Shown piece after piece: positions 48,329 to 60,075 of a DNA stretch of 64,000 bases; the first letter of the stretch is position 1, and each line of letters begins with the position of its first letter. The translations under genes and the position numbers were made by a program. This stretch comes from Seison nebaliae (lineage: Eukaryota; Rotifera; Pararotatoria; Seisonacea; Seisonidae), in the NCBI GenBank assembly GCA_023231475.1, contig JALJEE010002051.1:1-64000 (forward strand), in the 5' to 3' direction. The notes under the pieces were generated by a model. It worked only from the letters and a program-made list of their open reading frames with translations. It had not been told where the DNA came from and did not search any database.

Positions 48329-48400
48329 GGACCTGTGGCTTAGTGGTTAAAGCGCATGTCTCGTAAACAGGAGATCGAGATTTAAATCTCGCCAGAGCCT
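48329..48400 (+). pseudogene. decayed tRNA-Thr (CGT) copy
   Basis: Clearly homologous to its two neighbours but damaged. The acceptor stem ggacctg against cagagcc has two mismatches. The anticodon stem has one mismatch (catgt/acagg). The conserved T-loop cytosine is changed (tttaaat in place of ttcaaat), which also weakens the B box for RNA polymerase III. A cttttt terminator follows directly. It is probably not a functional tRNA. Confidence 0.8.
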
Positions 48401-48570
48401 TTTTGAATCAAGAAATTGTTTTTCCTTATTTTTTTCCTTATCGTATAAACAAATTAATTTCCTTTATTTTAATAAATTTGATATTATACCATGTAGTTGA
48501 ATTATATAAAATATTTTGTTTAATTATTATTCTTCTAAAATTTCTAGAAAAATACTTTTGGGTGAATGTC

Positions 48571-48643
48571 GGCTCTGTGGCTTAGTGGTTAAAGCGCCTG
48601 TCTCGTAAACAGGAGATCATGAGTTCAAATCTCGTCAGGGCCT
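48571..48643 (+). tRNA. trnT: tRNA-Thr (CGT)
   Basis: Full cloverleaf: acceptor GGCTCTG/CAGGGCC (one G-U pair), anticodon stem CCTGT/ACAGG with loop ctcgtaa (anticodon CGT), and T arm ATGAG/CTCGT with loop ttcaaat. It differs from the first copy mainly at the anticodon first base and one D-arm base, consistent with local duplication followed by an anticodon shift. Confidence 0.92.
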
Positions 48644-49339
48644 AAATTTTTTGGAGGTTTATAAGAATGAATGAATAATTTTATTTTATATGAAAGAACA
48701 GTTTGTAAGATGTTTATTGATTGATTTATGAATATCATCAATTATTAATGTTGGAATAGTACAAATTGTCTATAAATGTGTCTGAATGAATCATTTGATC
48801 ACATTTGTTTCACTGACGGATTGAGTTCCACAGATACTTGCTTCACTCACAGTTCCCACTCTCCACTTATCTGAGTGGGAGATGCATCAAAAAAATAAGA
48901 GCATTAGGTCTGTATGTATGTAGAAGAAGAGCATTATTATCTTGAGTCTCATTAACTGGGAATAATTATGAATGACGAAAAAAGAAAAAGAAAATGATTA
49001 TAAATAATTGAACATTCGACAAACGGTCGTATCTGTTTGATATAAAATACGCATTTTAATGAAATCTTACACACATGTTCGATAGCTCCAAGGATTATTC
49101 GTTCGTTCGTTTATTGATGAACATTTCTCGATGATTAATGAGAATGAAGCGCTGTTCATGGACAGAATATTGGAGATGATCCATAGCTGTGCTCTAGCGG
49201 AATAGAGACGTAAAAAGTAATAAAGTCTTCTCGCCCATTACTAACAATTTAAGTTAACTGCCCATTCCATTCTCATTCCCTTAAAACTTCCTTTAAGTCC
49301 AACCCAATCTAAAGTGAAGGAATTCTACAACGAAAAATT
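48644..49339. other. spacer upstream of the CUB/EGF gene
   Basis: No coding frame or RNA gene seen. Presumed promoter of the gene starting at 49340. Confidence 0.4.
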
Positions 49340-52300
49340 ATGAAGCTCTCCCTAATCATCTTTTTCTTCTTATTCTACTCATCAATCAATTGCGATCGAG
49401 GTTCCTGCAAAATCTCTCCTTCTTAATATCATTTCCGTTAGTGAAGAAGTGTTTGAAAACTATCAACTTATCCACGAATGATACGGAACTATCTCTATTC
49501 GATGATATTCATCGAAATTGTCTCATTGATATTAAGGCAACGCACAAGACATCGATATTCATTCAAATTTTGAAAGTTAAAAGAGAATTTTTCATTTTGA
49601 ATCATTCCATTCGATTTGATTTATATCATAGATCGATCATGAACAACAAAATAATTCAACAAAATTTCGTAAAGAAAATTTATTTACTGTTCGAACGATG
49701 GATCATCATTTAAATCGATTTGTCGATTTATATCGAGGAACGATAAATTCTAAAGAACGATCCATATTCCATTTGGAGTCACAAAATTTCGTTCGAATAA
49801 ATTTGAAAAAGAACATCGAGTATATTCGTCAATTCGTTGAGTTTATTATCAGAATTTCTATCAGTTTGCCTTTTCAATTTATTTCATCATCTCCTTCATC
49901 AAAAATCTTTTAGATGATCATATAGATTATGATAAATCGACAAATAAATTACATGGAAATAATGAAATTGACATCACAAAAGCCTTCCATCAAAGTCTCA
50001 TGACTCCACTCTTTTTCTGGGATGGAAAACACGGCTTCTCCAACCATTATCCATCATCTGCCGTCACTTTGGACAATGATGGTTTTACTATTTCCGCTTT
50101 TGAATATGATGGAAAAGAATCATCAACTCATTATAAATTCATTAATATACTTCTGAAATTTGTTGAATATCAACCTTATTTCCATCGGATGATGGTCGAT
50201 TTCCAAACTTTCTCCTCTTGGAACGAATCCGAAGAACAAGCGCTCAATTCCATCGAAGATGCTTTCCGATTACGATTACCACTCCAATGGTGTCTGAGTG
50301 ATATTTTGGATGGGAATGAATATAGTCTCATAACAATTCCATGTATGGTCAATCATACATTAATAACATTGAAGAAATTTCATTATGAAACTATTTCTTC
50401 CATCCTTCTCAATCATCAATCGACGAATAAAATATTTATAAGACGGGTATTGCCCTCATCGAAATATGACGATGATTTGAATAAAATATGGAATAAAGGT
50501 TTCTTCAATTTCTCTCAAATGCAAATCAAACTTTTCACAACTTCAAGTTTTTTTTTTGTAAATTTCAAACAATTTACCAAGTTTCTCATTTTAAAGAGAA
50601 AATGGAAAATTCGATTCATATCGATCGAGAAGAAGAATCAAAAAGAATATTAGTCGACGAATTGGAAGTGAATTGGTTGGGCATTGATGGGGAGTTTGGT
50701 GAAACAAAAGTTCTCCAACCCATCAGTTCAACGGAACTACCGAAAATTATAAGGAAAAAAACGATAATTTTATCCGTTATCGAATATGAATTTCTCATAA
50801 AGAATTTCTTTTATAATTCGATGTATATCAATCAATTGACGTTATGGAATAAACAAGTGAATTATTCGATCGAGAACATCGTCAATCAGAAATTTCTTCC
50901 TATGAAAGACGATTATTTTCTGTTTTTTTTTCTTTTCATTTCTCATTCTCATTCTCTTTCAGACTGACCATCGAATATTCAGAGAGAATTGACAAATGGT
51001 TTTATCTGCCCATTAACATATCGATTCATTCGACTAATATCAGTGAAATTATTCGTTTCGACGTTTTCAATTTGCCAAAATGTCAAAATTATTTTCGAGA
51101 GAATGAAATTGTTTCATTTCCATTCGATATACCCAATTCGATTGTTGATTATATGAAATTGAAAGAATGTTCCCTCGATCTAGAGAAACGGGAACCGTTC
51201 TTACTCCTCAATATAACGTTGACTGAGGTTTCTCAATTAATTCTCCATTTTCTCATCCATCGTCTTCTCTCCATTTAGATGGCGATGAATGAGAAAGAGA
51301 AACAAATGAAAATTTTTAAGAATGGTACGGAAATTTTTAATCTGGACAAATATCTCAAAATCATTGGAGAGGATAAATATTATGGAAAATTATTAGAATT
51401 GTCCGAGTACGATTCGTTCACATTGACATTATCAGGAATTTATCTTTTCAAAAAATCGATCAATATCCATCTGAAATATATCAATAGAAAAGAATTACGT
51501 CATTGTAACGTTTCGAATTTGGTTTATGATGAACAGAAAATTATTTATGTGAAAGAAGGCGAAATTAATGAGGTACATTCGCCTTTATTCCCTCACAATT
51601 ATCTACCTGATCTCCAGTGCAAGTGGATGATCATCGCTAATTCGAGTAACAAACTAATTCAACATTCAGTCCAATCACAATTTATCATTAATTTCTCTCA
51701 ACTACATTTAGGATCACAATCTCCTAAAGTTCTACGTAATCGACGAGAACTTCAAGTATCGGATGGATGTAATCGATCAGACACATTCACCATTGGCGAA
51801 TATGATGTGGATATGATGACAGAATTGAACAATATAAAATTTTGTTACAATCAAAAACTTAACAGTATCATAACAACGGATGGTGAAGTGATTGATATGA
51901 ATCAACCGTTCATGTTGATTTCACCAGCTGTTCGTATCAATTTCATTAGTGATTCATTTCATCAATCAACCGGATTTCAAGTTCGATATTCCGCTAACAT
52001 CAACAAATGTACGGAAACCAACGGTGGTTGTCAACAACGATGTCATATGAATGAGAAGAATGAACATAAATGTTCATGTTTCGACGGGTATGAATTACAT
52101 CAGGAGAAATATTGTTATTTAAAAAGTTCTATCGATTTGATTATTTATCATTTGATTCTTTTCTCAACAATTCTTTTTTTTTCCTGTTTAGATTGTCGTT
52201 TTCAGAATGTTATGTTTCAACGACTTCAACAATATTTCACATATCCCAACAAACATTTCAATGTTCTCCAATCGAAATCTCTTCATGAAATGAGAGACTT

Positions 52301-53078
52301 GTTGGAAAAGAATGGGAAATATGTCGCTGAGAGTTGTCTCTCAATCAAAACTCGTCCGGGTCATCGTATTCATCTTCAATTCTTTACTATGTCCACTGTC
52401 AATTGTTCCAGGAATAATCTGATAATATTCGATGGTTCTTCTGGAAATCTAAAGAACATAACGGGTGAATTATGTGGATTGGAATCATATCCGATGATTG
52501 TCGATTCACTGTCGAACGTTCTCGTATTGAGATGGAAAGAAGAGTTCGAGAAAAGACATATGTTGAGGAAGAATTTATATAAACTAGTTAAACGGTCTCA
52601 GTTTAATTTCCGGTTGAAATGGTCGACATTGTGTGGTAGCAATCATCTGAGGAGTAATATCAATCGAATACGACGAATTTATTCTCATCCATATTTCGGG
52701 TTGAAAAATTACGGTAAACAATCGAGTAATTGCCAATGGATCATCACGGCTGAAAATGAGAAATTAGCAAATAATCAAATTAAATTATTGAGCCCATATG
52801 CACAATGTGTGAAGATCTTCGTTGTACGTTATCATTTGGAGAAAGAATATTACAAAGATAAAAACGAATGTTTCGATTCATTACAAATTTATGATTTGGA
52901 TGAGAATGAGAATAAAAAACTCATCACTAAATTATGTGGTAATCATTCAAACGAAACATTGACGTTTGTTTCGAAAGGAAGGAAAATTTTGATAAGTTTC
53001 TCAACCGACTCAATTGCTTCATCCGATGGCTTCAAACTTTATTACACCTCCACCAAATGCCGAAACGGATCCAAATAA
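49340..53078 (+). CDS. secreted CUB/EGF-domain protein
   Basis: A secreted multi-domain protein of unknown partner. Exon 1 (49340-49400) is a signal peptide (LSLIIFFFLFYSSINC). Supported introns are 49401-49441, 50547-50596, 50922-50962, 51228-51278 and 52126-52191, plus one near 49864-49915. One boundary near 49.66-49.77 kb is unresolved. The N-terminal half (about 550 residues) is CUB-like and divergent (HRNCLIDIKATHKTSIFIQI). Then come a CUB domain (SPLFPHNYLPDLQCKWMIIA), a Ca-type EGF module (KCTETNGGCQQRCHMNEKNE, then CSCFDGYELHQEKYC), and two more CUB domains ending GRKILISFSTDSIASSDGFK. CUB-EGF-CUB order is that of tolloid or Cubilin tails, but no astacin protease HExxH is seen. Many N-glycosylation sites fit an extracellular location. 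Confidence 0.78.
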
Positions 53079-54444
53079 AATTGGGTTGAGAGAATGAACT
53101 TCTAATTATTGACGTATGAAATCTCGAACACTTTCCAATTATCGAAACGTCTCACGATCATTTCCCTTCCTTTTATTCAAATAAATATTTTTATTTATAA
53201 AACATCATTTAACGACTTTAATGGTGATTTGGATACTTCATCAAAATCAGTCATCGAACAAAAAACTCATGAATAAATTACTCATTCATAAAAAAGTCAT
53301 CCAACGAATAAAATGAAAATAAAATCTTACTTTATTTTCCAGAGTTGATTGACTGACCATAAACAATATTGAGAGTTGAATTATATAAATTGGAACACAT
53401 TCAAAATCTTGATAATATGCAAGAAACATCCAGATAATTAAAATGTCAGTATAATAGAGTTTATCTTATCTTCAATATTGAATTACTGAAAGAAGAAGTT
53501 CAACAATCCAATTAATTTCAACGTTAGTTAATAGTATTATGATTCTTGTAAACGTCAAGCGACGGTTCAAGAAACATAATAAAATGAACGTAGTTGTCGT
53601 TCACAACTTTCATGAAAATATTATTAGTATAATACGTATAAGAAACGTATAATGAAAAACCAAGATTTGTACGTAAATCATTTAATAATTTTATTCATGT
53701 TTCTATGGATGGAACTCCTAAATATATATTTTTTTTATTTATAGAATCAAATTCCTTCGGGGTAAAATAAAATAATATATATATATATATTTATATACAA
53801 TTAATTACTTCTTTTTAATACACGATTTTCAAGTCGTATCTACGTTACGGAAGGACAATATCTAGACAAGGTCACTCTCAATTATTGAGAACTGTATCAT
53901 ATATCATTCAAATATATTTAGTAGAAAAATGATTCTTGAAGAGAATTCCTGTCAGTTTCACATTTAATCGAATTTTCATTTTGAGTATATGTCTTCATAT
54001 ATTTAATATAATTATATGATATATATATAGGTATGATATTTTCACCGGTTTCTTATATTGAAACACAAATTTTCATAGATCACACCGTTCTCGTACGTGT
54101 TGAAGAGTGTGTTGATTATTTGGAAGAAGAATTTTACAAGTGTCTATTTGCTTAATAGTCTATGATTCGATGATTAGAATGATTAATAATTTATTTTTTC
54201 CATATAATATACTTCAATTAATCATATTTCCATGCCATCATATCAAGGGAATAGGAAAGATAAAACTAAATAATGATTCATTTGATGATATGAAATAATG
54301 AATAATTTTTATTCTCTTTTATCATGTTTACCTATCTCCAAATTGGAAAGGAATTTTCCATTCAATCCATTCCATAATTACCTGAAATAGAAATAAATTA
54401 TTTGTTAAACCATCTTATCATCAGTTCGGTACTAATTCGTTAGT
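53079..54444. other. AT-rich spacer
   Basis: No gene seen. Contains an (AT)n run at about 53776-53793 and several AT palindromes. Probably the CUB/EGF 3' UTR and the promoter of the EF-hand gene. Confidence 0.45.
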
Positions 54445-54730
54445 ATGGCTAGTCTTCGAGAAATCTTCTACAAGTTCGACACCAACAATTCCGGTTTGCT
54501 TTTTCTATTATTTCACCATTTAGAAATGAACGATTTTAGGGACGATAACAAAATCGGAGGCGAGACAAGCATTGGAAGATTATTATACACAAAACAATAT
54601 TGCGTTGCCCTCGTATGACAAAATTGAGGAAATGGTGAGAATAATGTTTGAGATTGGCGATAGTGATCGAGACGAAGAGATAACGTTTGAAGAATTCGCC
54701 AAATTTTTCAAAGAAATGAACAAAAATTAA
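54445..54730 (+). CDS. two-EF-hand calcium-binding protein
   Basis: A 79-residue calmodulin-like half. Exons 54445-54493 and 54540-54730 flank a 46 bp intron. Loop 1 is DTNNSGTITKSE (positions 1, 3, 5 acidic/polar, Gly at 6, Ile at 8, Glu at 12). Loop 2 is DSDRDEEITFEE, with Glu in place of the usual Gly at position 6. The helices flanking each loop are amphipathic (SLREIFYKF; FEEFAKFFKEM). The start is the only Met before the first helix. It lies tail-to-tail with the coiled-coil gene (81 bp between stops). Function unknown; small EF-hand proteins act as Ca sensors or axonemal light chains. Confidence 0.75.
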
Positions 54731-54811
54731 AATAATTTATTTTTTAATAGGAATTATCATTCAAAGGAATTAAAGCATTAATTTATGATGCAGCACAGTC
54801 TCCATATGTAC

Positions 54812-57800
54812 CTAATAAGAAAAATGAAAAATTGAAATTTCTCTTTTCTAAGAACCAAAGAAAAGTAACATTCATATATTATTACTTGTTCTAGACCACT
54901 TTTGTCAGCTAATGCTTCCAAAGCAGCACCTCCACTTATTTCCCAATAGTTTAATAAAAGCCTGTGAAAAGAAAGAATTGCAATAATGGTTATTCAAATG
55001 GTAAATGAACGGTGAATAATCTGAGGCAGGTTTCATATCAACCGCACCAGGTGCTGTTGGAGGTGTGTAAACATGGCGTCTCACTTTATGAAATACACCA
55101 TTCCATATACAAGTTTGAAGCATCCATGAATGCTCAAATTTGGGAGTCGGTTCCACACCTTTGATAGTAACAGCTACTTTCAAACTGCAAGTACCGTCCA
55201 CTTCCACTGAGGTACTGGTAGCCGTACCGTCTAATGGATGAGTAGTAGACGCAGCAGTTTGGGCTGTAAATGTCCCTTTTCTTGTTTCTAAATCAGTTAT
55301 TGCTTTGTCGAGAAGTGCCTTTTTTGCAGTAAAGTAGTTATAAGTGGAGGCTGAAAAAATTGTCAATGTTCTTCAATTAAATAAATTTCCACCTTCTATT
55401 ATAGGTACGTCAGCTGGGTGATAAAATAAGGTAGCTGCCACATCTTCATAAGCTTTCTCTAAACAGAATTTATATAATTTGTTTATGGTCTTCAAAATAA
55501 CCGAATGCTGCACCGACTGTTCCTTGAGAACTTAATTCTTAAAAATAGAGATAATTTATATAATGATATGCTTCTTCTTCTAACGTTCTTCTAAAGATGT
55601 GATTTTCTTTTGTAATAATTCCTCTTTCTTTCCTTTTCCATTACCTAATTCTAAAGTCTCCTGAACGAATTCCAAAGCCTCTTCCAATTCTAAACGAGAC
55701 GAACATTTTCCATTATCTCATTCATTCAACAAATAGAACTTTTTATCGTTTCCTGATACTCCTTTTCTTTCTTTTCGATTGCCGCTTTATTCGATTGCTC
55801 TGCCATGACTAAAGAAACATGATATTTCATTAGTTTTAGTCAAAGATATTAAGATAAACCTAATTCCCCATATTTGCCCGCTATATTTCCCAATTTATAT
55901 TTCCATAATTGTAATTGTCCACCCTTCATGCCCAATTCCACGTACATGTTCTTCGCCACTTCCATCAAAGTTTCATATTGTGATTCTATAAGAGAATAAT
56001 TATTAAGTTCTCTAGAAAAATTATTTAACTCGAATTTTCCGTTTTATTCAACATCGATTTCTTTTCTCTCAATAGTGCGTTTACCTCTTTCAAAATAGAA
56101 AGTTCAGTTAAAATAAGTTAATGCAACGAACCATCGGATAATTGATTCGATTCTTTCGTTTTCTTATCAATCTCGTTCGCTGTTTTATTCAATTCCAAAT
56201 CTTAAAAATATTATTCGATTTTATCGAGAAGAAGAGAAAGATGTACTTGCCGAATTCAATGCAATGTTTCTGAGTGAAATCATATTTTTTTGTTCGTTGA
56301 TTTCTATTTAAAACAAAAGTATGAAATTGACCAATTCGCTTAATGTCTTCAATCAAATAAACCGTTCATCAAATTCACCATGTCATATTTTAATGTATTG
56401 AGATCGAGTTGTTTATTGGCCAAACCTTTTTCGATCGTCGACAATCCAGGTTCCCATTTGATGATCGGACTATTTCGCATGTTCGGACCGTAATACGATC
56501 GACGACTACGTAATTTTTTACCTTTAGGCATCAGGAAATCATTTTCTTTTACTTCATTCAATTCCAATAACAATTCTTCAAAGTTCTTATCAATCTTATA
56601 ATCTGATTTCAGAGGATAAAAATGATAATTATTTGAAATCAATCGAATGTTTAAGAAAGAAACTTCTTGGTTGACATAGTTGTAAATAACTGATTATCTT
56701 GTCGATGAGAATCATTTGCGAATAAATATATTTGAAATCGACATCAAGACGATTGTTGATGATAGCTCGTTGTAAATTATCGAAAATATTCGTAGAATTC
56801 GCTTCATGGACCATCAACAAATAAATCTTCTCCAATTCCTTCTTTCGCTCCATCAACGTCTCTTTGATCTTCTCAATATTCTCCTCTGAAAAACAGACGA
56901 AACATGAAAAAAAATTGAATTTAAAAAAACTTGCAAATTTCGAAAATTCCGTTATATTTTTTAATGTTTCACTGACATTGAAAAATTCTAATTTTGATGA
57001 ATAAAATCGATGAGAATGAAAAGAAGAAACTTGAAGTGATTTGATAGAATTCTGTTAATTTCTCATTAACGTCCTTCTTTCGATTTGTCAATTTCTCATC
57101 TGATCATAAATCGAATGAGAAACATTCTAATAATTTAGATAATTAACTTAAGTTATTTCTTTCGACTTTTGCCTTGTTCAATCGTTGATCTTATACGATA
57201 TGAATTTTATGAATAATTTATGAAAATTTGACTTAATTTATTTATTGATTCATGTTTAATTTTAGCGAAATATTTCAATTGAGAAATTTCTAAAGAAGAT
57301 GAATTAAAAGTAAGTTTGGACAAGTGATGAAATTGGAAACCTTCATTCTTGATCGATATGTCTCGTTTGTATCGTATGCGTTTAGCAGAGATGGAATCTA
57401 ATAAAATTGAAACAATTTCAAATTGAACAATTATAAACTTTTTTTCAAATTATCAATCTTCGTTTTATATTCGAGAATACTTTGCTTGTATTCCTTCACC
57501 AATTTCTCTCGCTTCTTCGTTTCGTCAATTAACATTTGAGAAACTTTTTCTTCTTTAGAAAGTGGTTGAAAACTATTTGACTGGTAAGCATTCTTGGAGA
57601 ATTGTCGAGTTGGTGATTGACGACTGACTGAGAAAAAAAATTAAAATATTTTTGCTTATTTTCTAAAAGAAATTGTTAACAGAAAAATGGAGATCTCTGA
57701 TAATCTGAAGAAGGAATTTGACAAATTATTCTTCAATGAAAGAATGAGAAATTAAACTGTAAAATTTCGACCTTACTACCGCCGTTCTATCTAGTCCATA

Positions 57801-57964
57801 AAGTGAGTGACCTTTTCCTCCCAAAACTGATTAATTATTATAATGAAAATTTTACCAGAAAAATTCAAACAATTACTTCTTGGCAAATAAGAGGGAGGGA
57901 AATTGGAAGAAAACTCAAAAGTTGAGAAAAATAAAATGAAAATTGTGAGGAAAAACATTTCCAT
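54812..57964 (-). CDS. secreted coiled-coil protein of phase-1 mini-exons
   Basis: Not recognised. Twenty-two exons were traced: 57964-57856, 57826-57758, 57704-57681, 57627-57439, 57397-57341, 57289-57233, 57189-57148, 57099-57031, 56987-56931, 56885-56676, 56602-56363, 56303-56247, 56200-56132, 56086-56030, 55985-55860, 55808-55740, 55689-55585, 55537-55502, 55458-55393, 55350-55011, 54961-54886 and 54847-54812. They total 2160 bases, 719 residues. The N-terminus is a putative signal peptide (MEMFFLTIFILFFSTFEFSS), then an Arg/Ser/Pro stretch, about 450 residues of heptad-rich coiled coil, and a C-terminal globular part (VDGTCSLKVAVTIKGVEP; CIWNGVFHKVRRHVYTPP; LLLNYWEISGGAALEALADK). NxS/T sequons (FNVSE, KNITE, ANSTN, LNKTA) suit secretion. 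Introns are 29-73 bp. The first nineteen introns are all phase 1. Exon 1 is the least certain. Confidence 0.7.
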
Positions 57965-58820
57965 TTAGTATTATTCAAATGTAGTTCATTCCTAGAAGAT
58001 CTATATTTATAAGTTCTATTTAGTTTTAATTAAGTTACTGCTAAATAATTTTGTTGGATTCGTACTTCTGTATGGAAAACGAAATACATTGAAAACATTC
58101 CTTTTTTTCGATATTCACGTGGATTTGTGAATTGAAGGAAGAAAATTGAAAAAAGGAAAACTCAATTCATTTTCTTCTTGAATTTCAAAAATGTTTAAAA
58201 TTATATCGTACTTGATAATTTCGGACGTCAATAATAATTAATTTTCTCTCGAATAATATCGACACACTTATCTCATCAATAATTGATATTCATTCATTAT
58301 TAGAATTTATTTTAATTTATAGAATTTAATTAAATTTGTGAAAAATAATTTCATTGAATTCTTTTGATAATTCTACAATATATATCAGATGAAATCGACC
58401 TTAGAAGGAAGTCAATTACTGATAACTTGTGTAGTGACTTATTTTCTTTACCTCGTTAAGTTGTCCCGACAGCATTTGATTTTATAATAAATAAGATTAT
58501 AAATTCAAATTTAATATGATTGAAATGGAATTCAAATAAAATGATTTTCAATCGAACAAATTGGATGAAAATTTGATAATTATTCGAACAATCGATAGAT
58601 TTCACCGGAACGAAAGATGAAAGTATTAATGGTTTTTATTTCATATGGTATGAATGAGGGGAAGATATTGAGAAGAAATTACGAAGGAATTTAGAGAAAA
58701 ACAAAGAAAATTTTCAATTTGGAATATTATTAATTTTTGGCTTGTCTTGTCACGATTTGCGTCAATGCTGAACGTTCTGTAATAAGAGGACAATAACATT
58801 TTTAGTTGTTTTGACTATTT
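57965..58820. other. spacer between two divergent genes
   Basis: No supported frame. Presumed shared upstream region of the coiled-coil gene (-) and the gene at 58821 (+). Confidence 0.4.
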
Positions 58821-59870
58821 ATGCAACAGTCAATTGACACGTTTACACGAAAAAGTTTGATTGTTGAGTGTCCGAAAAAGAAATATTTGTGGGATAGATG
58901 TCTAATTTTGATGCGTCCTCCCAATAGAAATTCGTACGAATTCGCTGCTAATATCATTAGAGAATCATATAGTGAGATGGATTGGATTGGTGTGCGTGAT
59001 AAAGTGCAACAAGGTATTTTGAGGATGTTGCAAGATAATCAATTTGACAGTCCACAGGAAGTCATCAAACAATTAGTCGTTCCTCTTATTTGTCTTTATT
59101 TCAATCAGGGAACGCGAATTGCTCAAGTTATTCATCGATGTGGACGTGCCACTCGACGATTGTATGATATGGCCCAAGAGTATTTCCAATTGAATAATAC
59201 GGAAACGGTCGATCCAATCGGAATAACATTACCACGATTGATGGTGGTGTGTCCGTTGGAGGCGATGATTGCTCAGACTAAACTTTTTGCTTCTCAATGT
59301 GGAGTACTGATGTATTATCGAGCGCCGTTAGTATATGCGTGTGGGAAAGCGTTGAGAAATGGAGTTTTAGGTGAGAAGATTTGTCGATTACATTTAAATT
59401 CGAGACAAGACATGGACGAATTGGAGACCGATCCCGACAATCAAGAGTACACTATCTACAGTTATTACGCCGACTTAGCCATTCAGTCGTTGACAGTGAG
59501 AGATAAGCCTGTACTCCTCTTTCTCGCAATTGGTTATTCCATTTTTTGTGTGGCAAGAATATTCGTCGACGAGAAACAAGAGACAACAATCGGCACATGG
59601 ACTTTTCGCACATCATTGGGAAGAGGCGAATATAACGTAATTCTTACACCAAGTGCTGTATGTGCAATTGATGCGATGGAGGACGATGAATATGAAATTG
59701 GCATAACTGCCGATTATCCGGTCATGTTTCGATTTTTCAACGATAAGATCTTACCCAATGGATTCCGTCGGAATGTCGACAATTCGAAATATATGTTCTC
59801 CATTTATTGTGTGGGTGAAGGCAACGAATTTATGACTAATCTAATGTATGTCAGTAGTATGGAAGATTAG
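58821..59870 (+). CDS. unrecognised intronless protein, 349 aa
   Basis: A single uninterrupted frame, well conserved in appearance (balanced amino-acid use, six or more cysteines, no low complexity). The N-terminal two thirds look alpha-helical (IRESYSEMDWIGVRDKVQQG; IAQVIHRCGRATRRLYDMAQ; LVYACGKALRNGVLGEKICR). The last 110 residues look beta-rich (TTIGTWTFRTSLGRGEYNVI; YEIGITADYPVMFRFFNDKI). There is no signal peptide, transmembrane segment or catalytic motif that I recognise. Met 58821 is the first Met of the frame. The helical-then-beta layout and the absence of introns, in a genome where most genes have many, allow an origin by retroposition or capture from an RNA virus (a nucleoprotein-like or capsid-like gene), but no viral family could be named, so this is a hypothesis. 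Confidence 0.7.
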   Translation: MQQSIDTFTRKSLIVECPKKKYLWDRCLILMRPPNRNSYEFAANIIRESYSEMDWIGVRDKVQQGILRMLQDNQFDSPQEVIKQLVVPLICLYFNQGTRIAQVIHRCGRATRRLYDMAQEYFQLNNTETVDPIGITLPRLMVVCPLEAMIAQTKLFASQCGVLMYYRAPLVYACGKALRNGVLGEKICRLHLNSRQDMDELETDPDNQEYTIYSYYADLAIQSLTVRDKPVLLFLAIGYSIFCVARIFVDEKQETTIGTWTFRTSLGRGEYNVILTPSAVCAIDAMEDDEYEIGITADYPVMFRFFNDKILPNGFRRNVDNSKYMFSIYCVGEGNEFMTNLMYVSSMED

Positions 59871-60075
59871 GAATGAAACGCGAAAAAGTTTTAGTTAATT
59901 TACAGAACATTTTTCATTCAATAAAATCTTCAACAAAATTCAATCAACATCTTAACTTTAACCAAAAACACATTGAAATATCAAAATTCTCCTAAACATC
60001 TTCTCCTCCTCCTTTTCTTTCTCCATCAGAAAATAAAGATGAATTGACTTATGTGAAAGTTTATGAGAAGAAATA

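Noticed and set aside
49390-49713. Separate 107-codon gene starting at 49390
   Set aside because: It is exon 2 of the CUB/EGF gene read through its flanking introns; the signal-peptide exon at 49340 joins it in phase.
58734-58776. Minus-strand terminal-exon-like reading (RSALTQIVTRQAKN then stop) after a good acceptor
   Set aside because: No upstream exon could be found; the plus-strand gene at 58821 occupies the space and no matching donor phase was seen.
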